From the NCBI RefSeq assembly GCF_000372485.1, contig NZ_AQVA01000002.1, positions 85,655 to 149,654 of the forward strand: 64,000 nucleotides of DNA. Reading direction: 5' to 3'. Numbering within the stretch: the stretch's first letter is position 1; every line of letters starts with the position of its first letter. Source of the DNA: Oenococcus oeni DSM 20252 = AWRIB129 (lineage in GTDB: Bacteria > Bacillota > Bacilli > Lactobacillales > Lactobacillaceae). The notes beneath the pieces were generated by a model, which did not search any database, was not told the DNA's origin, and was given only the letters and a program-made list of their open reading frames with translations. Of this stretch, positions 42,461 through 52,294 are shown piece by piece. Made by a program: the position numbers and the translations under genes.

Positions 42461-44284
42461 GTGGCATCAGAGTTAATTGAACAAAAATTGGCTTTATTGC
42501 CTTCCCAACCTGGTTCTTACCAAATGAAAGACAAAAACGGCAAGATCATTTATGTTGGTAAAGCAAAAAATCTGAAAAATCGCGTTCGTTCGTATTTCAA
42601 AGCCGAGCATACCGGAAAGACAGCCGAATTGGTTGCAAATATTCATGATTTCGAATTTATTGTGACTAATTCCGATAAAGAAGCTTTTCTTTTGGAAAAT
42701 ACTTTGATTAAACGTTATCGGCCTTATTTTAATATTCGTTTAAAATTTTCCGGTTCTTACCCCTATATCGAGATTACGAATGAACGTGATCCGCGTTTAA
42801 TATTGGCAAATACTTTAAAACACGATCACGGAACTTATTTTGGACCGTATCCGAATGTATACGCCGCTTCGGAAACTCTGCATTTTTTGGAAATGACTTA
42901 TCCTTTGCGTCGATGCAACGGTTATCAGGGACGTCCTTGTTTGTATTATTCGATGGGTCAATGTTTGGGAGCCTGCTGGCGAACCGTTCCACAAGAGGAA
43001 TATCAAAAAAACATTGATGCAATTACTCGTTTCTTAAATGGTGAAACCGGAAAAGCGATTTCCGATATTAAAAAGAAGATGAAAAGAGCTTCTGATTCGA
43101 CGGAATATGAATTAGCAGCCGATTTCCGCGATCGTTTAAAATTCATCGATCAAACGGTGGAAAGTCAACGTGTTTTGCAAAACGACCATACTCCAAGGGA
43201 TTTGTTTAATTTCTATATGGATAAAGGTTGGATGACTATTGAAATATTTTTCCTGCGTCAAGGTCGGCTCTTGCGCCAACAAAAGGAGACACTTGCTTTA
43301 GCGGATTCCGTTAAAGAAGAGCTGGAATCATATATTCAACAATTCTATAGCCAGAAGAATGCTCAGAAACCTAAAGAAGTATTGGTGCCCAAGAATGTCG
43401 ATACAAAGCTGCTTGCGGAGACACTTGAAATCCCAGTCAGAACTCCGGTTCGAGGTGAAAAAAGAGATTTGCTGAAACTGGCTGCCAAAAACGCTCGAAT
43501 TACATTGGAAGACAAATTCCGCTTGATGGAATTAAACGAAGAGAAGACGACGGGTGCCATGAAGGAAATAACCGATGCTTTAAAAATCCCTCATGGATAT
43601 CGTTTTGAGGCTTTTGATCATTCCAATACACAAGGAAGCAATTATGTCTCTGCTTTGGTTGTTTTTGAGGATGGGCTGCCGAATAAAAATCTTTACAGGC
43701 GATACAAACTGAGGACGCCGACAGGACAGGACGAAGCGAAAGCTACTTTCGAAGTAATCACTCGGCGCTATACTCGTTTAAGAGATGAAGGTCAGATGTA
43801 TCCTGATTTAATTTTAATGGATGGTGGAGAGATTCAGTTGCATTCTGCTGAGGCAGCTTTGAGGAAATTAGATATCGATATTCCAGTAGCTGCGATGGTA
43901 AAAAACGACAAACATCAAACAGCCGATTTACTTAATTCAAGAGGTGAGAATCTTTTCTTAGATCCCCATTCTCAGGGATTTTATCTACTGCAAAGAATTC
44001 AGGATGAAGTTCATCGTTTTGTAATTACTTTTCATCGGCAACTGAGAACGAAAACTAATTTATCATCTAGATTGGACGAAATTGCCGGAATCGGGCCTAA
44101 ATCCAGAGTGAAATTGATGCGCCGTTTTGGATCGCTGCCAAAAATTGCCGATGCCTCGATTGAGGATATTGAGGCCTTGGGAATTGGCGAGAAAGTTGCA
44201 ACGCTCGTTAAAGTATCTGTTTCGGCAATGGTAAAATCCGAGAATAAAAAAATAATCGCCAAGCGAAAATTTGAAAAAGAATAG
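42461..44284 (+). CDS. uvrC: Excinuclease ABC subunit C
   Basis: Dual-incision nuclease of nucleotide excision repair. The GIY-YIG domain is at the N-terminus (PGSYQMKDKNGKIIYVGKAKNLKNR); CLYYSMGQCLGAC follows; a UvrB-binding UVR helix lies at about 200-235; the RNase H-like second nuclease has AFDHSNTQGSNYVSALV and LILMDGGEIQLH; C-terminal helix-hairpin-helix repeats end the protein. 607 residues. GTG start, leaderless-like. Confidence 0.96.
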   Translation: MASELIEQKLALLPSQPGSYQMKDKNGKIIYVGKAKNLKNRVRSYFKAEHTGKTAELVANIHDFEFIVTNSDKEAFLLENTLIKRYRPYFNIRLKFSGSYPYIEITNERDPRLILANTLKHDHGTYFGPYPNVYAASETLHFLEMTYPLRRCNGYQGRPCLYYSMGQCLGACWRTVPQEEYQKNIDAITRFLNGETGKAISDIKKKMKRASDSTEYELAADFRDRLKFIDQTVESQRVLQNDHTPRDLFNFYMDKGWMTIEIFFLRQGRLLRQQKETLALADSVKEELESYIQQFYSQKNAQKPKEVLVPKNVDTKLLAETLEIPVRTPVRGEKRDLLKLAAKNARITLEDKFRLMELNEEKTTGAMKEITDALKIPHGYRFEAFDHSNTQGSNYVSALVVFEDGLPNKNLYRRYKLRTPTGQDEAKATFEVITRRYTRLRDEGQMYPDLILMDGGEIQLHSAEAALRKLDIDIPVAAMVKNDKHQTADLLNSRGENLFLDPHSQGFYLLQRIQDEVHRFVITFHRQLRTKTNLSSRLDEIAGIGPKSRVKLMRRFGSLPKIADASIEDIEALGIGEKVATLVKVSVSAMVKSENKKIIAKRKFEKE

Positions 44285-44289
44285 ACCTG

Positions 44290-44295
44290 TATAAT
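44290..44295 (+). promoter_or_regulatory. -10 of obg, putative leaderless
   Basis: TATAAT, starting 5 nt after the uvrC stop and ending 7 nt before the obg ATG. No Shine-Dalgarno sequence. Confidence 0.5.
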
Positions 44296-44302
44296 AGATT
44301 GG

Positions 44303-45613
44303 ATGGCATTTGTAGATCAAGCGACAATTGAAATGAAAGCCGGTAATGGCGGTGATGGGATAATTTCTTTTCGGCATGAAAAGTTTGTTCCTTTAGGTGG
44401 ACCCTTTGGCGGCGATGGCGGAAAAGGCGGCGATATTTATTTTATTGTCGATGAAGGTTTAAGGACATTAATGGATTTCCGTTATAATCGTCATTTTCGT
44501 GCCAAACATGGTGAAAAGGGTGGTACAAAGGGGATGACTGGTGCCTCGGCCGACGATCTTTATGTCAAAGTTCCGGCTGGCACGATTATTTCAAATGCAG
44601 ATACCAATCAGCAGATTGTTGATCTGACTGAAAATGGTAAAAAGTTTTTGATTGCTCATGGCGGTCGCGGTGGCCGCGGCAATATGCGTTTTGCCACACC
44701 TTCGAATCCGGCTCCGGAAATATCGGAAAACGGCGAGCCCGGAGAAACTTTGAAGGTTAAATTAGAGTTGAGAGTTTTGGCGGATGTCGGCTTAGTTGGT
44801 TTTCCGTCAGCTGGAAAATCTACCTTTTTGTCGGTAGTAACGGCTGCCCGTCCAAAAATTGCTGCTTATCATTTTACAACGATTGACCCAAATTTGGGAA
44901 TGGTTCAATTACCAGACGGTCGCGATTTTACGATTGCTGATTTACCTGGTTTGATTAAGGGTGCGTCAAAGGGCGTTGGGCTTGGTTTTGAGTTTTTGCG
45001 TCACGTTGAGAGAACTCGGGTTCTCCTCCATATGATTGACATGAGTGAAGAGTCTGGTCTGGGCATTAAGCCATTTGAAGCTTATTTGCAGATTAATCAG
45101 GAACTGAAAAGCTATGATCCTCGTTTACTTGACCGACCGATGATTATTGTTGCTACGAAGATGGATTTACCGAGTTCAAAGGCAAATCTTGAAGATTTCA
45201 AACAAGAACTTGCCAATCGCCAGATCAATATGCCAATTGTGGAAATTTCCTCGGTGACACAGACCGGCACGAAGCAGTTGTTATTAAAGGTTGCCGATTT
45301 ATTGGACAAGACTCCGCGAATGATTGAAAGAAAAGAAGAACAATCCACGGATGACCGACTTTATGAATTTAAAGATGATCATCAATCGACAGATTTTCAA
45401 ATTGAGCATGAAGGCGATGACTGGATTATTGTTAGTGAGCGCATTTCTAAATTGGCAAAAATGACAAATAAGACGACTGATGAGTCTTTGCGTCGTTTTG
45501 CTCGTCAGCTTCGTTCTTTTGGCGTTGATGACAAGTTAAGAGAAGCCGGTGCCAAAGACGGCGATATGGTCTATATAGATGGTGCTGATTTTGCTTTCGA
45601 GTTTGAAGAATAA
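44303..45613 (+). CDS. obg: Obg-family GTPase
   Basis: Essential GTPase of 50S assembly and the stringent response. The N-terminal glycine-rich Obg domain has AGNGGDGIISFRHEK and GGPFGGDGGKGGD; the G domain has G1 GFPSAGKST, G2 TTIDPNLG, G3 DLPGLIKGA, G4 TKMDL and G5 SSVT; the C-terminal OCT domain completes 436 residues. Full length and intact. Confidence 0.97.
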   Translation: MAFVDQATIEMKAGNGGDGIISFRHEKFVPLGGPFGGDGGKGGDIYFIVDEGLRTLMDFRYNRHFRAKHGEKGGTKGMTGASADDLYVKVPAGTIISNADTNQQIVDLTENGKKFLIAHGGRGGRGNMRFATPSNPAPEISENGEPGETLKVKLELRVLADVGLVGFPSAGKSTFLSVVTAARPKIAAYHFTTIDPNLGMVQLPDGRDFTIADLPGLIKGASKGVGLGFEFLRHVERTRVLLHMIDMSEESGLGIKPFEAYLQINQELKSYDPRLLDRPMIIVATKMDLPSSKANLEDFKQELANRQINMPIVEISSVTQTGTKQLLLKVADLLDKTPRMIERKEEQSTDDRLYEFKDDHQSTDFQIEHEGDDWIIVSERISKLAKMTNKTTDESLRRFARQLRSFGVDDKLREAGAKDGDMVYIDGADFAFEFEE

Positions 45614-45619
45614 ATAATT

Positions 45620-46597
45620 ATGGAATTAGAATTTTTAGGAACTGGTGCCGGCCAACCCAGCAAACAGCGTAATGTTACTTCAATTGCTCTGCGGCTTTTG
45701 GATGAGAGAAACGAAGTGTGGCTGTTTGATGTCGGAGAAGCTACTCAACATCAATTATTAAAATCGAATACAAGGTCCAGAAAAGTTACGAAGATCTTTA
45801 TTACACATATGCATGGAGACCATATTTTTGGCTTACCTGGTTTTCTGACTTCTCGAAATTTTCAAGGTTCCGAGTTAATTGATGGTGGTAAACCGACTGA
45901 TGTAACAATTTATGGACCTGCTGGTTTGCAGCAATATGTTTTTTCTGTTTTGCGTGCAGCTCAAGTTCGCTTGCAGTATCGAATTAATTTTATTCAAGTT
46001 CGACCAGGGATCATTTTTGAAGATCAACAATTCGCTGTTTCGGCATTTCCTATGAATCACGGAATTGAAGATTATGCCTATCGAGTAGTCGAAAAAGATA
46101 CTGTCGGGCAACTACAGGTTGAAAAACTGCTTAAATTGGGTCTGAAGTCCGGCCCATTATTTGGAAAAATAAAGGCTGGTGAAATTGTTAAGCTCGAAAA
46201 TGGTTTAACAATTAATGGGAAAGACTTTCTCGGCCCGGATCGTCCGGGACGAATTATTGCGATTGTTCTGGACACCAAAGATACACCGGAAATCATTAAA
46301 GCCGCTGAACAGGCCGACGTCCTTGTTCATGAAGCTACTTATGGGGCGGAAAATTCTATTATGGCTAAGAGGCATGGACATTCGACTTCCTTGCAAGCGG
46401 CTGAACATGCTAGAGCGGCCCATGCTCATCAACTAATCCTAACCCATATTTCTGCTCGTTATCTTGGAAAAATGGCTGATCAGTTAGTTAAACAAGCCAA
46501 AAATGTTTTTCGTCGTACCTATATTGCACATGATTTGGAAATTTTTGATATCCCAGCAAAGAAAAGTGAAAGGAAAGACAAAATCGATGTTGGATAA
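45620..46597 (+). CDS. rnz: Ribonuclease Z
   Basis: tRNA 3'-processing endonuclease of the metallo-beta-lactamase fold. Metal ligands are in THMHGDHIFGLPG (HxHxDH), the GHSTSLQAAEHA segment and LTHISARY; the family start LEFLGTGAGQPSKQRNVTS is present. Length 325 residues. It starts 6 nt after obg with no Shine-Dalgarno sequence (TAAATAATTATG context, as at 11663) and overlaps recJ by 11 nt. Confidence 0.95.
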   Translation: MELEFLGTGAGQPSKQRNVTSIALRLLDERNEVWLFDVGEATQHQLLKSNTRSRKVTKIFITHMHGDHIFGLPGFLTSRNFQGSELIDGGKPTDVTIYGPAGLQQYVFSVLRAAQVRLQYRINFIQVRPGIIFEDQQFAVSAFPMNHGIEDYAYRVVEKDTVGQLQVEKLLKLGLKSGPLFGKIKAGEIVKLENGLTINGKDFLGPDRPGRIIAIVLDTKDTPEIIKAAEQADVLVHEATYGAENSIMAKRHGHSTSLQAAEHARAAHAHQLILTHISARYLGKMADQLVKQAKNVFRRTYIAHDLEIFDIPAKKSERKDKIDVG

Positions 46598-48455
46598 TCA
46601 ATATTTTTGGTTTAAAAGAAAGACTGATAAGCAATTTATCCAGAAAATCGAACAGCATTTTTCGCTTGACAGACTGACGAGTACGGTCCTTGCCGGGCGG
46701 TTTTCTTCGGTTCCGCTGATTGAGGATTTTTTTAGTTCGGATTTGAATAAATTAGTTGATCCGAGTCGTTTGGACCAGATAGAACTTTTAAAAAAACGCT
46801 TGATTAGCGCAATTGATAATCAGGAGAAAATCACGATATACGGCGATTATGATGCTGACGGGATTACAAGTACTTCGATTTTATTAAAGACTTTGCAAAT
46901 ACTTGGGGCTCGGGTGGATTATTTTATTCCGAATCGTTTTCGCGATGGTTATGGACCGAATAAGTTTGTTTATCAGCAGCTAATCGATACGGGAACAAAA
47001 TTGATTTTTGCGGTCGATAATGGCATTTCCGGTTTTGACGCGGTCGATTTGGCAAATCGAAACCAAGTCGATGTCCTGATTGCCGATCATCATCAGTTGC
47101 CGAAAAAATTGCCAAACGCCAAAGCGATTATCCATCCTGATTTATCGGATGATTATCCTTTTAAAAACTTGTCTGCTGCCGGTATCGCTTTTAAAGTGTC
47201 CAAATATTTGTTGGGAACTCAAAAGGCGCGCCAATTCTTTCCCTTGGTTGCAATTGGTGAAATTGCCGACGTAATGCCCTTAATCAATGAAAATAGAATT
47301 CTGATTCAAACTGGTATCGATTTAATAAAGAGTGGCGAAAATAAGGGCCTTCAGGAAGTGATTAAAAGAGCTGATTTGAAGCTCGAAAGTCTTACAGCCC
47401 AGGATATTGCCTTTAAAATAGCTCCGCGTCTTAATTCTTTGGGAAGAATGGCTGATGCCGGAATCGGTGTTGAATTGCTTACCACTGATGATTCCGATAA
47501 GGTATCTGAGATTGCCAAGCAGGTTGAACACTTAAACAAACAGCGGCAAAAAGAAGCCGATAAAATTTATCGTATTGCCTCAAGGCAGGTTTCTCCTCAA
47601 GAAAATAATATTATTATTGTTTCTGGTGAAAATTGGCATGAAGGAATTATCGGAATCATTGCCGGCCGTTTGTCGGCATATTTTGGCCGTCCGGCGGTTG
47701 TTTTCTCGGTCAAAAACGGTATCGCCAAAGGATCTGCCCGTAGTACCGGAGATTTTGATCTCTATAAGGTTTTAGATCGAGCTCGTGATCTTTATATTTC
47801 TTTTGGTGGGCATAAACAAGCGGCCGGTTTAAGTCTCAAGGCCAGTGATTTGGATCGTTTGGACAAAATATTGAATGCAGACGACTACCATTTTTCGGTT
47901 GGGAGACTTGCGATCGATGCGGTTATAAAAGCAGGGGATTTATCAATCGATTCTTTTAAACAATTGTCAAAACTTGCTCCTTTTGGTGAGGGAAATCCAG
48001 AACCGATTTTTGATTTGGATGATGTCGAATTAGTCAATTTGCGGATTTTGGGATCGGATAAGAAACATTTCAAGTTAAAAGTAAATGGTTTTTCGGGTGA
48101 TATTTTGTTTTTCAATCGTCCTGATTTAATTGGAAAACTTCAATTAGGTGAAAGGTTGTCGATTGTTGGAACTCTTTCTCTAAATGAGTGGAAGCACAGA
48201 CAGTCTCTGCAAATTATCGGCAAAGATATCAGAAGCGAGAATCGAATTCCCGACCGAAATTCCTTCTCTCGGATTTATCACTATTATTGTGCGAAAAATG
48301 TTTTATACTCTCCAAATGATTTCTTCCAAAAAGTTTTTTTGGAATTAGGATTTGTTAGAATTGTAAATGGTGTTGTTTTTGTCGTTCCTGAAGCAAAGCA
48401 TGCTGAATTATCTCAATCGTATACATATCGAAAGCGAGCGGAAAATGGATATTGA
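46587..48455 (+). CDS. recJ: Single-stranded-DNA exonuclease RecJ
   Basis: 5'-3' exonuclease in recombination and repair. DHH phosphoesterase motifs include [30 protein letters not shown] (DHH) and GEIADVMPL; the DHHA1 part has [13 protein letters not shown] chose ATG 46587 ([12 protein letters not shown]) because it follows AAAGGAAAG and matches the family N-terminus; the open frame extends 84 nt further up inside rnz. 622 residues, on the short side for Firmicutes RecJ. Confidence 0.93.
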   Translation: MLDNQYFWFKRKTDKQFIQKIEQHFSLDRLTSTVLAGRFSSVPLIEDFFSSDLNKLVDPSRLDQIELLKKRLISAIDNQEKITIYGDYDADGITSTSILLKTLQILGARVDYFIPNRFRDGYGPNKFVYQQLIDTGTKLIFAVDNGISGFDAVDLANRNQVDVLIADHHQLPKKLPNAKAIIHPDLSDDYPFKNLSAAGIAFKVSKYLLGTQKARQFFPLVAIGEIADVMPLINENRILIQTGIDLIKSGENKGLQEVIKRADLKLESLTAQDIAFKIAPRLNSLGRMADAGIGVELLTTDDSDKVSEIAKQVEHLNKQRQKEADKIYRIASRQVSPQENNIIIVSGENWHEGIIGIIAGRLSAYFGRPAVVFSVKNGIAKGSARSTGDFDLYKVLDRARDLYISFGGHKQAAGLSLKASDLDRLDKILNADDYHFSVGRLAIDAVIKAGDLSIDSFKQLSKLAPFGEGNPEPIFDLDDVELVNLRILGSDKKHFKLKVNGFSGDILFFNRPDLIGKLQLGERLSIVGTLSLNEWKHRQSLQIIGKDIRSENRIPDRNSFSRIYHYYCAKNVLYSPNDFFQKVFLELGFVRIVNGVVFVVPEAKHAELSQSYTYRKRAENGY

Positions 48456-48972
48456 TTTACATGATTATATTGCGACTACTCCTGATTTTCCTGAAAAAGG
48501 AGTAATGTTTCGAGACATTAATCCTTTGATAGGTAATGGCCCCGCCTATCGACAGGCAATTAATGAATTGATTGATTTCGCTCGTCCGTTAAAACCTGAT
48601 ATTATCGCAGGTCCGGAAGCCCGTGGTTTCGTCGTTGGATCACCGATGGCCTATGCATTGGGAATCGGTTTTGTTCCGGCACGCAAATACGGAAAACTTC
48701 CTCGAAAGTCTGTTAGTTCCAGTTACAGCTTGGAGTACGGAAAAAATGAATTGCAGATGCATGTTGATTCTATCAAACCGGGTCAGCGGGTCTTTATTGT
48801 CGATGATTTGCTGGCAACTGGAGGAACGATCACAGCGACAATGGATTTGGTTCGCCAATTGGGTGGCCAAGTTGTCGGAACAGGCTTCTTTATCGAGTTG
48901 GCGGATCTTCAGGGCCGAAAAAAGATAATGGAAGTTGAAAATGTTCCTTTTAAGTCTTTGTTGGAATATTAA
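48445..48972 (+). CDS. apt: Adenine phosphoribosyltransferase
   Basis: Salvages adenine to AMP with PRPP. The PRPP loop is [13 protein letters not shown], and [18 protein letters not shown] is the family core. The start [16 protein letters not shown] (ATG 48445) gives 175 residues, the normal length, and overlaps recJ by 11 nt. The recJ-apt pair is conserved in Firmicutes. Confidence 0.95.
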   Translation: MDIDLHDYIATTPDFPEKGVMFRDINPLIGNGPAYRQAINELIDFARPLKPDIIAGPEARGFVVGSPMAYALGIGFVPARKYGKLPRKSVSSSYSLEYGKNELQMHVDSIKPGQRVFIVDDLLATGGTITATMDLVRQLGGQVVGTGFFIELADLQGRKKIMEVENVPFKSLLEY

Positions 48973-48978
48973 TTAAAA

Positions 48979-49001
48979 CCAGTCATTCGGCTGTTTTTTT
49001 A
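48979..49001 (+). terminator. Terminator after apt
   Basis: CAGTC, loop ATTC and GGCTG form a 5-bp stem (one G-T pair) with an A-rich 5' flank and a run of seven or more T. Confidence 0.7.
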
Positions 49002-49002
49002 G

Positions 49003-49008
49003 TAGGCT
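49003..49008 (+). promoter_or_regulatory. Possible -10 of the epimerase operon, putative leaderless
   Basis: TAGGCT ends 7 nt before the ATG at 49016. TAGATT (49008-49013) is an alternative but too close. No Shine-Dalgarno sequence. Confidence 0.35.
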
Positions 49009-49015
49009 AGATTAT

Positions 49016-50104
49016 ATGAAGATTGTTGACTGCAAATTAGCTCACTATTCAGTTTCTCTGAAAACGACTTTTAAAACCGCCTTGCATGCACAAAATTTTG
49101 CAAATGGGTGGATCGTTCGCTTAAAATCAGAAATGGGTAATTATGGTTATGGCGAAGCGATTCCTTCCTTAAGAGTCACGGGCGATAGTGATGCTAGTAT
49201 TTTTGGAAGCTTAAAAGAGATTATTTTTCCGGCAATTATTGGTAAAAACTTCGAAAATATTGGAAAATTCGATGATTTTGTTTCCAAACTGATTACGCAA
49301 AATTCAGCTGCTAGAAATGCTGTTAGCGAAGGAACTTTGGATTTGTTTATTAAAGATAAAGGAACGAATTTGGAGAGTTTTTTTAATCTAGGCAAGGGGA
49401 AGAAAGTTGAGACAGACTATACCTTGAGCATTAATAACGAATTGAATATGCTGAATGAAGCAAAAAAACTCAGTAAAAAAGGCTTTTCGACATTAAAAAT
49501 AAAACTTGGATATGATCTAATTGAAAAAGAAGTTCAAAAATTAGTCTATTTGAACAATCATTTGGAGAACATTTCTTTTCGGATCGATGCAAATCAAGCT
49601 TGGAATCTTCGCGGAAGTTTACGATTTGATCAACTGGCCTTTGAAAATAGATTGCCGATCGAAACAATCGAACAACCGTTACCTATCGGTTTTGAAGATG
49701 AATATTCATATTTAATCGGAAAATTTCATTTTCCGATTATTTTGGATGAGTCGGTTCATGAATTTAATGATGCACGCAAATTGAATCCGGGGGTCGATTT
49801 TAATGGTTATAATGTAAAACTTGAAAAAAGTGGTGGCATTTCTCAAGCTAAGGCCCTGCTCGATTATTCGGAATCGCTTGATAAAAATACCATGATCGGC
49901 TGCATGATTGAATCGAACATTGGCATTGCTTTTGCAGCTGCTTTAGCAAAGGCATATCCAATTGTTAAATTTATTGATTTGGATTCTCCTTTAATGTTTA
50001 CAGATGAAATTTTCAAAGGTTGGCTTAATGACGAACAGACAGGATTCTCTTTTAATTCGCAATTCGTTGAAACAGATGCTTTAAGAGGTCTTTCATGGCA
50101 ATAA
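49016..50104 (+). CDS. Dipeptide epimerase (L-Ala-D/L-Glu epimerase type)
   Basis: Enolase-superfamily enzyme of the muconate lactonising subgroup. The catalytic lysines are in TLKIKLGYD (KxK), metal ligands in RIDANQAW (Asp), ETIEQPL (Glu) and LDESVH (Asp), and the second-side lysine in NVKLEKSGG. The length of 362 residues matches YkfB/YcjG. It epimerises L-Ala-D-Glu from cell-wall peptides so that ordinary dipeptidases can use it. First gene of a six-gene overlapping operon and without a signal peptide, so it acts in the cytoplasm. Confidence 0.9.
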   Translation: MKIVDCKLAHYSVSLKTTFKTALHAQNFANGWIVRLKSEMGNYGYGEAIPSLRVTGDSDASIFGSLKEIIFPAIIGKNFENIGKFDDFVSKLITQNSAARNAVSEGTLDLFIKDKGTNLESFFNLGKGKKVETDYTLSINNELNMLNEAKKLSKKGFSTLKIKLGYDLIEKEVQKLVYLNNHLENISFRIDANQAWNLRGSLRFDQLAFENRLPIETIEQPLPIGFEDEYSYLIGKFHFPIILDESVHEFNDARKLNPGVDFNGYNVKLEKSGGISQAKALLDYSESLDKNTMIGCMIESNIGIAFAAALAKAYPIVKFIDLDSPLMFTDEIFKGWLNDEQTGFSFNSQFVETDALRGLSWQ

Positions 50105-50856
50105 GTTTTAACGAAGTGAGCCAGGAAATCGAGGACATTTTAAAAAGCCTGGACAAACAGCTGCAATTGTCTTTTTATCTATCAAACAGTGAAAACTGTT
50201 TTAGCTTTCACGGTAATCGAGTTATGCCAAGTGCCAGTTTAATCAAACTTATGATTGCTGACTATTATTGTTCTAATTTTTCGCTTGCCGATTTACAAAA
50301 ACAAACGCAAAAAATTAGTCAGGGTGTCGGCGGATCGGGTGTGATCCAAATTTTGGATCAAAAAGTTCTTTCACTTTCCGATTTGATTTCGATGATGCTA
50401 AGTCTTTCCGATAATACTGCAGCAAATACATTGATCGATATAGTTGGATTAAATAGTTTGTCTGTTTGGATAAAGGGGCACTATTCTGCAACGAGTCTTT
50501 CCAGAAAATTTATGGATTTCAGCCAAAAAAAAGATAATCTGACTGACGCTAACGATGCTGCCTATGCTTTGAGAAGGCTGATTGAATTTCCTTTGACAAA
50601 AAGAGCTCTTCTTAAGCAACAATCAACGAATAAATTCGAATTGAATTTCGTTGAATCGAATAATCAAAAAATATATTTTTATAATAAAACAGGTGAAGGT
50701 AGTGGTATAGATCATGATGCTATCATTTTTCGTTATCAAAATCGGCAGATTTTGGCCGTTTTGATGACGAAATACGATCCTGCAATCGAAAGTCGTTTGG
50801 AAATTATTAATTTGTTCAGTGAAATTGGGGATCTGTTAAAGGAGTCTATTTTATGA
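50095..50856 (+). CDS. Class A beta-lactamase-fold serine hydrolase, cytoplasmic
   Basis: 253 residues with an intact triad of motifs: SxxK at S48-L-I-K51, SDN at 105-107 and KTG at 198-200. There is no signal peptide or membrane anchor, and no clear ExxLN omega-loop, so drug hydrolysis is unlikely. Within an operon of murein-peptide enzymes it is more plausibly a cytoplasmic peptidase or amidase on muropeptides (inference). It overlaps both neighbours (10 and 4 nt). Its neighbour at 50853 appears to be a paralogue that has lost these residues. Confidence 0.82.
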   Translation: MAISFNEVSQEIEDILKSLDKQLQLSFYLSNSENCFSFHGNRVMPSASLIKLMIADYYCSNFSLADLQKQTQKISQGVGGSGVIQILDQKVLSLSDLISMMLSLSDNTAANTLIDIVGLNSLSVWIKGHYSATSLSRKFMDFSQKKDNLTDANDAAYALRRLIEFPLTKRALLKQQSTNKFELNFVESNNQKIYFYNKTGEGSGIDHDAIIFRYQNRQILAVLMTKYDPAIESRLEIINLFSEIGDLLKESIL

Positions 50857-51647
50857 TTAAATTATCGGCAGTCGCCCAGTCATCGCTTTTTGCTGAACTA
50901 AACGGAAAAATTATATCCAAAAAGAACGTTCGAAAAACATTTCCGATTTCGGACTTAAGTCGCCTGGTGCTTATCTATGAAGTTTTATCGGCAATTAGAT
51001 CTAAAAAGATTTCATTGGATACCCCACTAATTGTTTCGGAAAAAATTAGTCTTTTTTCAAAAAAAGACCGATCGGCGGCAATGCATTTCCAAATTGGCGA
51101 ATTTTTCACCGTTAAACAAGCAATTGAAATCCTTCTGATAATGTCTGAAAAATCTGCTGCTTACTTGTTGATTGAAAAAATTTTTGGCAATTTGGAAAAG
51201 TGGCGAAGCGAAACGGCCCGTTTCTTGAAACAAGAAAAGATCGATGGCCTTATTTATGAACCGGTCGGATTAATGAGTGGGGAGGGTCGAGAAAACTTGC
51301 TAAGCGCCATTTCGATTTTGAAAGTCATTAATAAATTAGTGAATGATTTTCCAAAAATACTCGCAATGACACAAAAAAAGCAATTTATTTTTCAATCAGA
51401 CCGACAAGTACAGTTTTATAGAAATCCAAGTTTTAAACAGCGAATAAATAATCTTCAAATATCAGCTTTTTTTGCGGAAAAATATCAAAAAAGCAGTAAT
51501 TTTATCTCCGTTTTCAAAATAAAAGATAAGCTATACCTATCAGAATTGTTGGCGGTTGATAACACTTTTTTTAATCGTGAAGAAACGGCTGATGCGCTCA
51601 TAGATAATCAATTTTTAGAGGTCGAAAAACAATTATGGCAAGAATAA
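50853..51647 (+). CDS. Serine-hydrolase-like protein lacking catalytic residues
   Basis: 264 residues with the overall pattern of the preceding protein and of S11 carboxypeptidases (KISLDTPLIVSEKI, GEFFTVKQAIEILLIMSEKSAAYLL). Aligned to its neighbour, the nucleophile Ser is Asp34 and the Lys is Arg37 (PISDLSRL against PSASLIKL), the SDN box is SEK, and no KTG is visible. It is probably a catalytically dead relative, perhaps a subunit or binding protein. The frame is intact and overlaps both neighbours, arguing for retained function. Confidence 0.75.
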   Translation: MIKLSAVAQSSLFAELNGKIISKKNVRKTFPISDLSRLVLIYEVLSAIRSKKISLDTPLIVSEKISLFSKKDRSAAMHFQIGEFFTVKQAIEILLIMSEKSAAYLLIEKIFGNLEKWRSETARFLKQEKIDGLIYEPVGLMSGEGRENLLSAISILKVINKLVNDFPKILAMTQKKQFIFQSDRQVQFYRNPSFKQRINNLQISAFFAEKYQKSSNFISVFKIKDKLYLSELLAVDNTFFNREETADALIDNQFLEVEKQLWQE

Positions 51648-52294
51648 AACATAATCTACCTAACAGTGCTTATTTGGATAATCCATTATTAAGGCTTGTT
51701 AATCGAAAACATAAATTACGTGCGGAGATTGATTTTAAAAAATTCAAAATCGGGCGAGAATCTTTCGACATTATCATTCTCGATAATTTGTTGAGATTTT
51801 TATCGGATGCTGAGAAGAGAATGTTTAAACTGACGCTTGTTTCCGGTTATCGTTCGATTGACTATCAAAAAAAGCTTTTTAACCGTGCTTTGAAAAAATA
51901 TCAAAAGAAGGGTCTGACAGAAAAAGAAGCCAGAGAAAAGGTTCTTGAATATCTTCAGGCCCCAGGTGCTTCTGAACATCATACAGGTCTAGCTGTCGAC
52001 ATTATTGATAGCAGCTTTCTCAAAGAGAAAGGCGATCTATATCCTGAAGTCGATCAATTACAATCACAGGAATGGTTAATCAACAACGCACCCAAGTATG
52101 GTTTTATTTTGCGTTTTCCAAAAGATAAAGAAGCAGAAACCGGGGTTAAATACGAGTCATGGCATTTTCGCTATGTTGGCGTTGAGAATGCAAAATTTAT
52201 TCATAGCGAAAGAATCTCTTTGGAAGAGTATATTAAGTTATTAAAAAAGGAAAAGCGCAATAAGATTTTTATTCGAACGCAATATAACGCATGA
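51635..52294 (+). CDS. VanY-type M15 D,D-/L,D-carboxypeptidase, cytoplasmic
   Basis: Zinc carboxypeptidase family M15B. Motifs are VSGYRSIDYQKKLFN, SEHHTGLAVDI (zinc His and Asp, SxHxxGxAxD) and SWHFRYVG (catalytic region with the third ligand His). 219 residues. Most VanY-like proteins have a signal or anchor; none is visible here, so it should act on imported muropeptides. Coupled at both ends by short overlaps (13 and 4 nt). Confidence 0.9.
   Translation: MARIKHNLPNSAYLDNPLLRLVNRKHKLRAEIDFKKFKIGRESFDIIILDNLLRFLSDAEKRMFKLTLVSGYRSIDYQKKLFNRALKKYQKKGLTEKEAREKVLEYLQAPGASEHHTGLAVDIIDSSFLKEKGDLYPEVDQLQSQEWLINNAPKYGFILRFPKDKEAETGVKYESWHFRYVGVENAKFIHSERISLEEYIKLLKKEKRNKIFIRTQYNA

Noticed and set aside
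46503-46586. N-terminal extension of recJ inside rnz
   Set aside because: The extension translates rnz in another frame; ATG 46587 has a good Shine-Dalgarno sequence and gives the family N-terminus.
48367-48444. N-terminal extension of apt inside recJ
   Set aside because: Apt proteins start at MDIDLHDYI-like sequence and are about 175 residues long; the extension is recJ in another frame.
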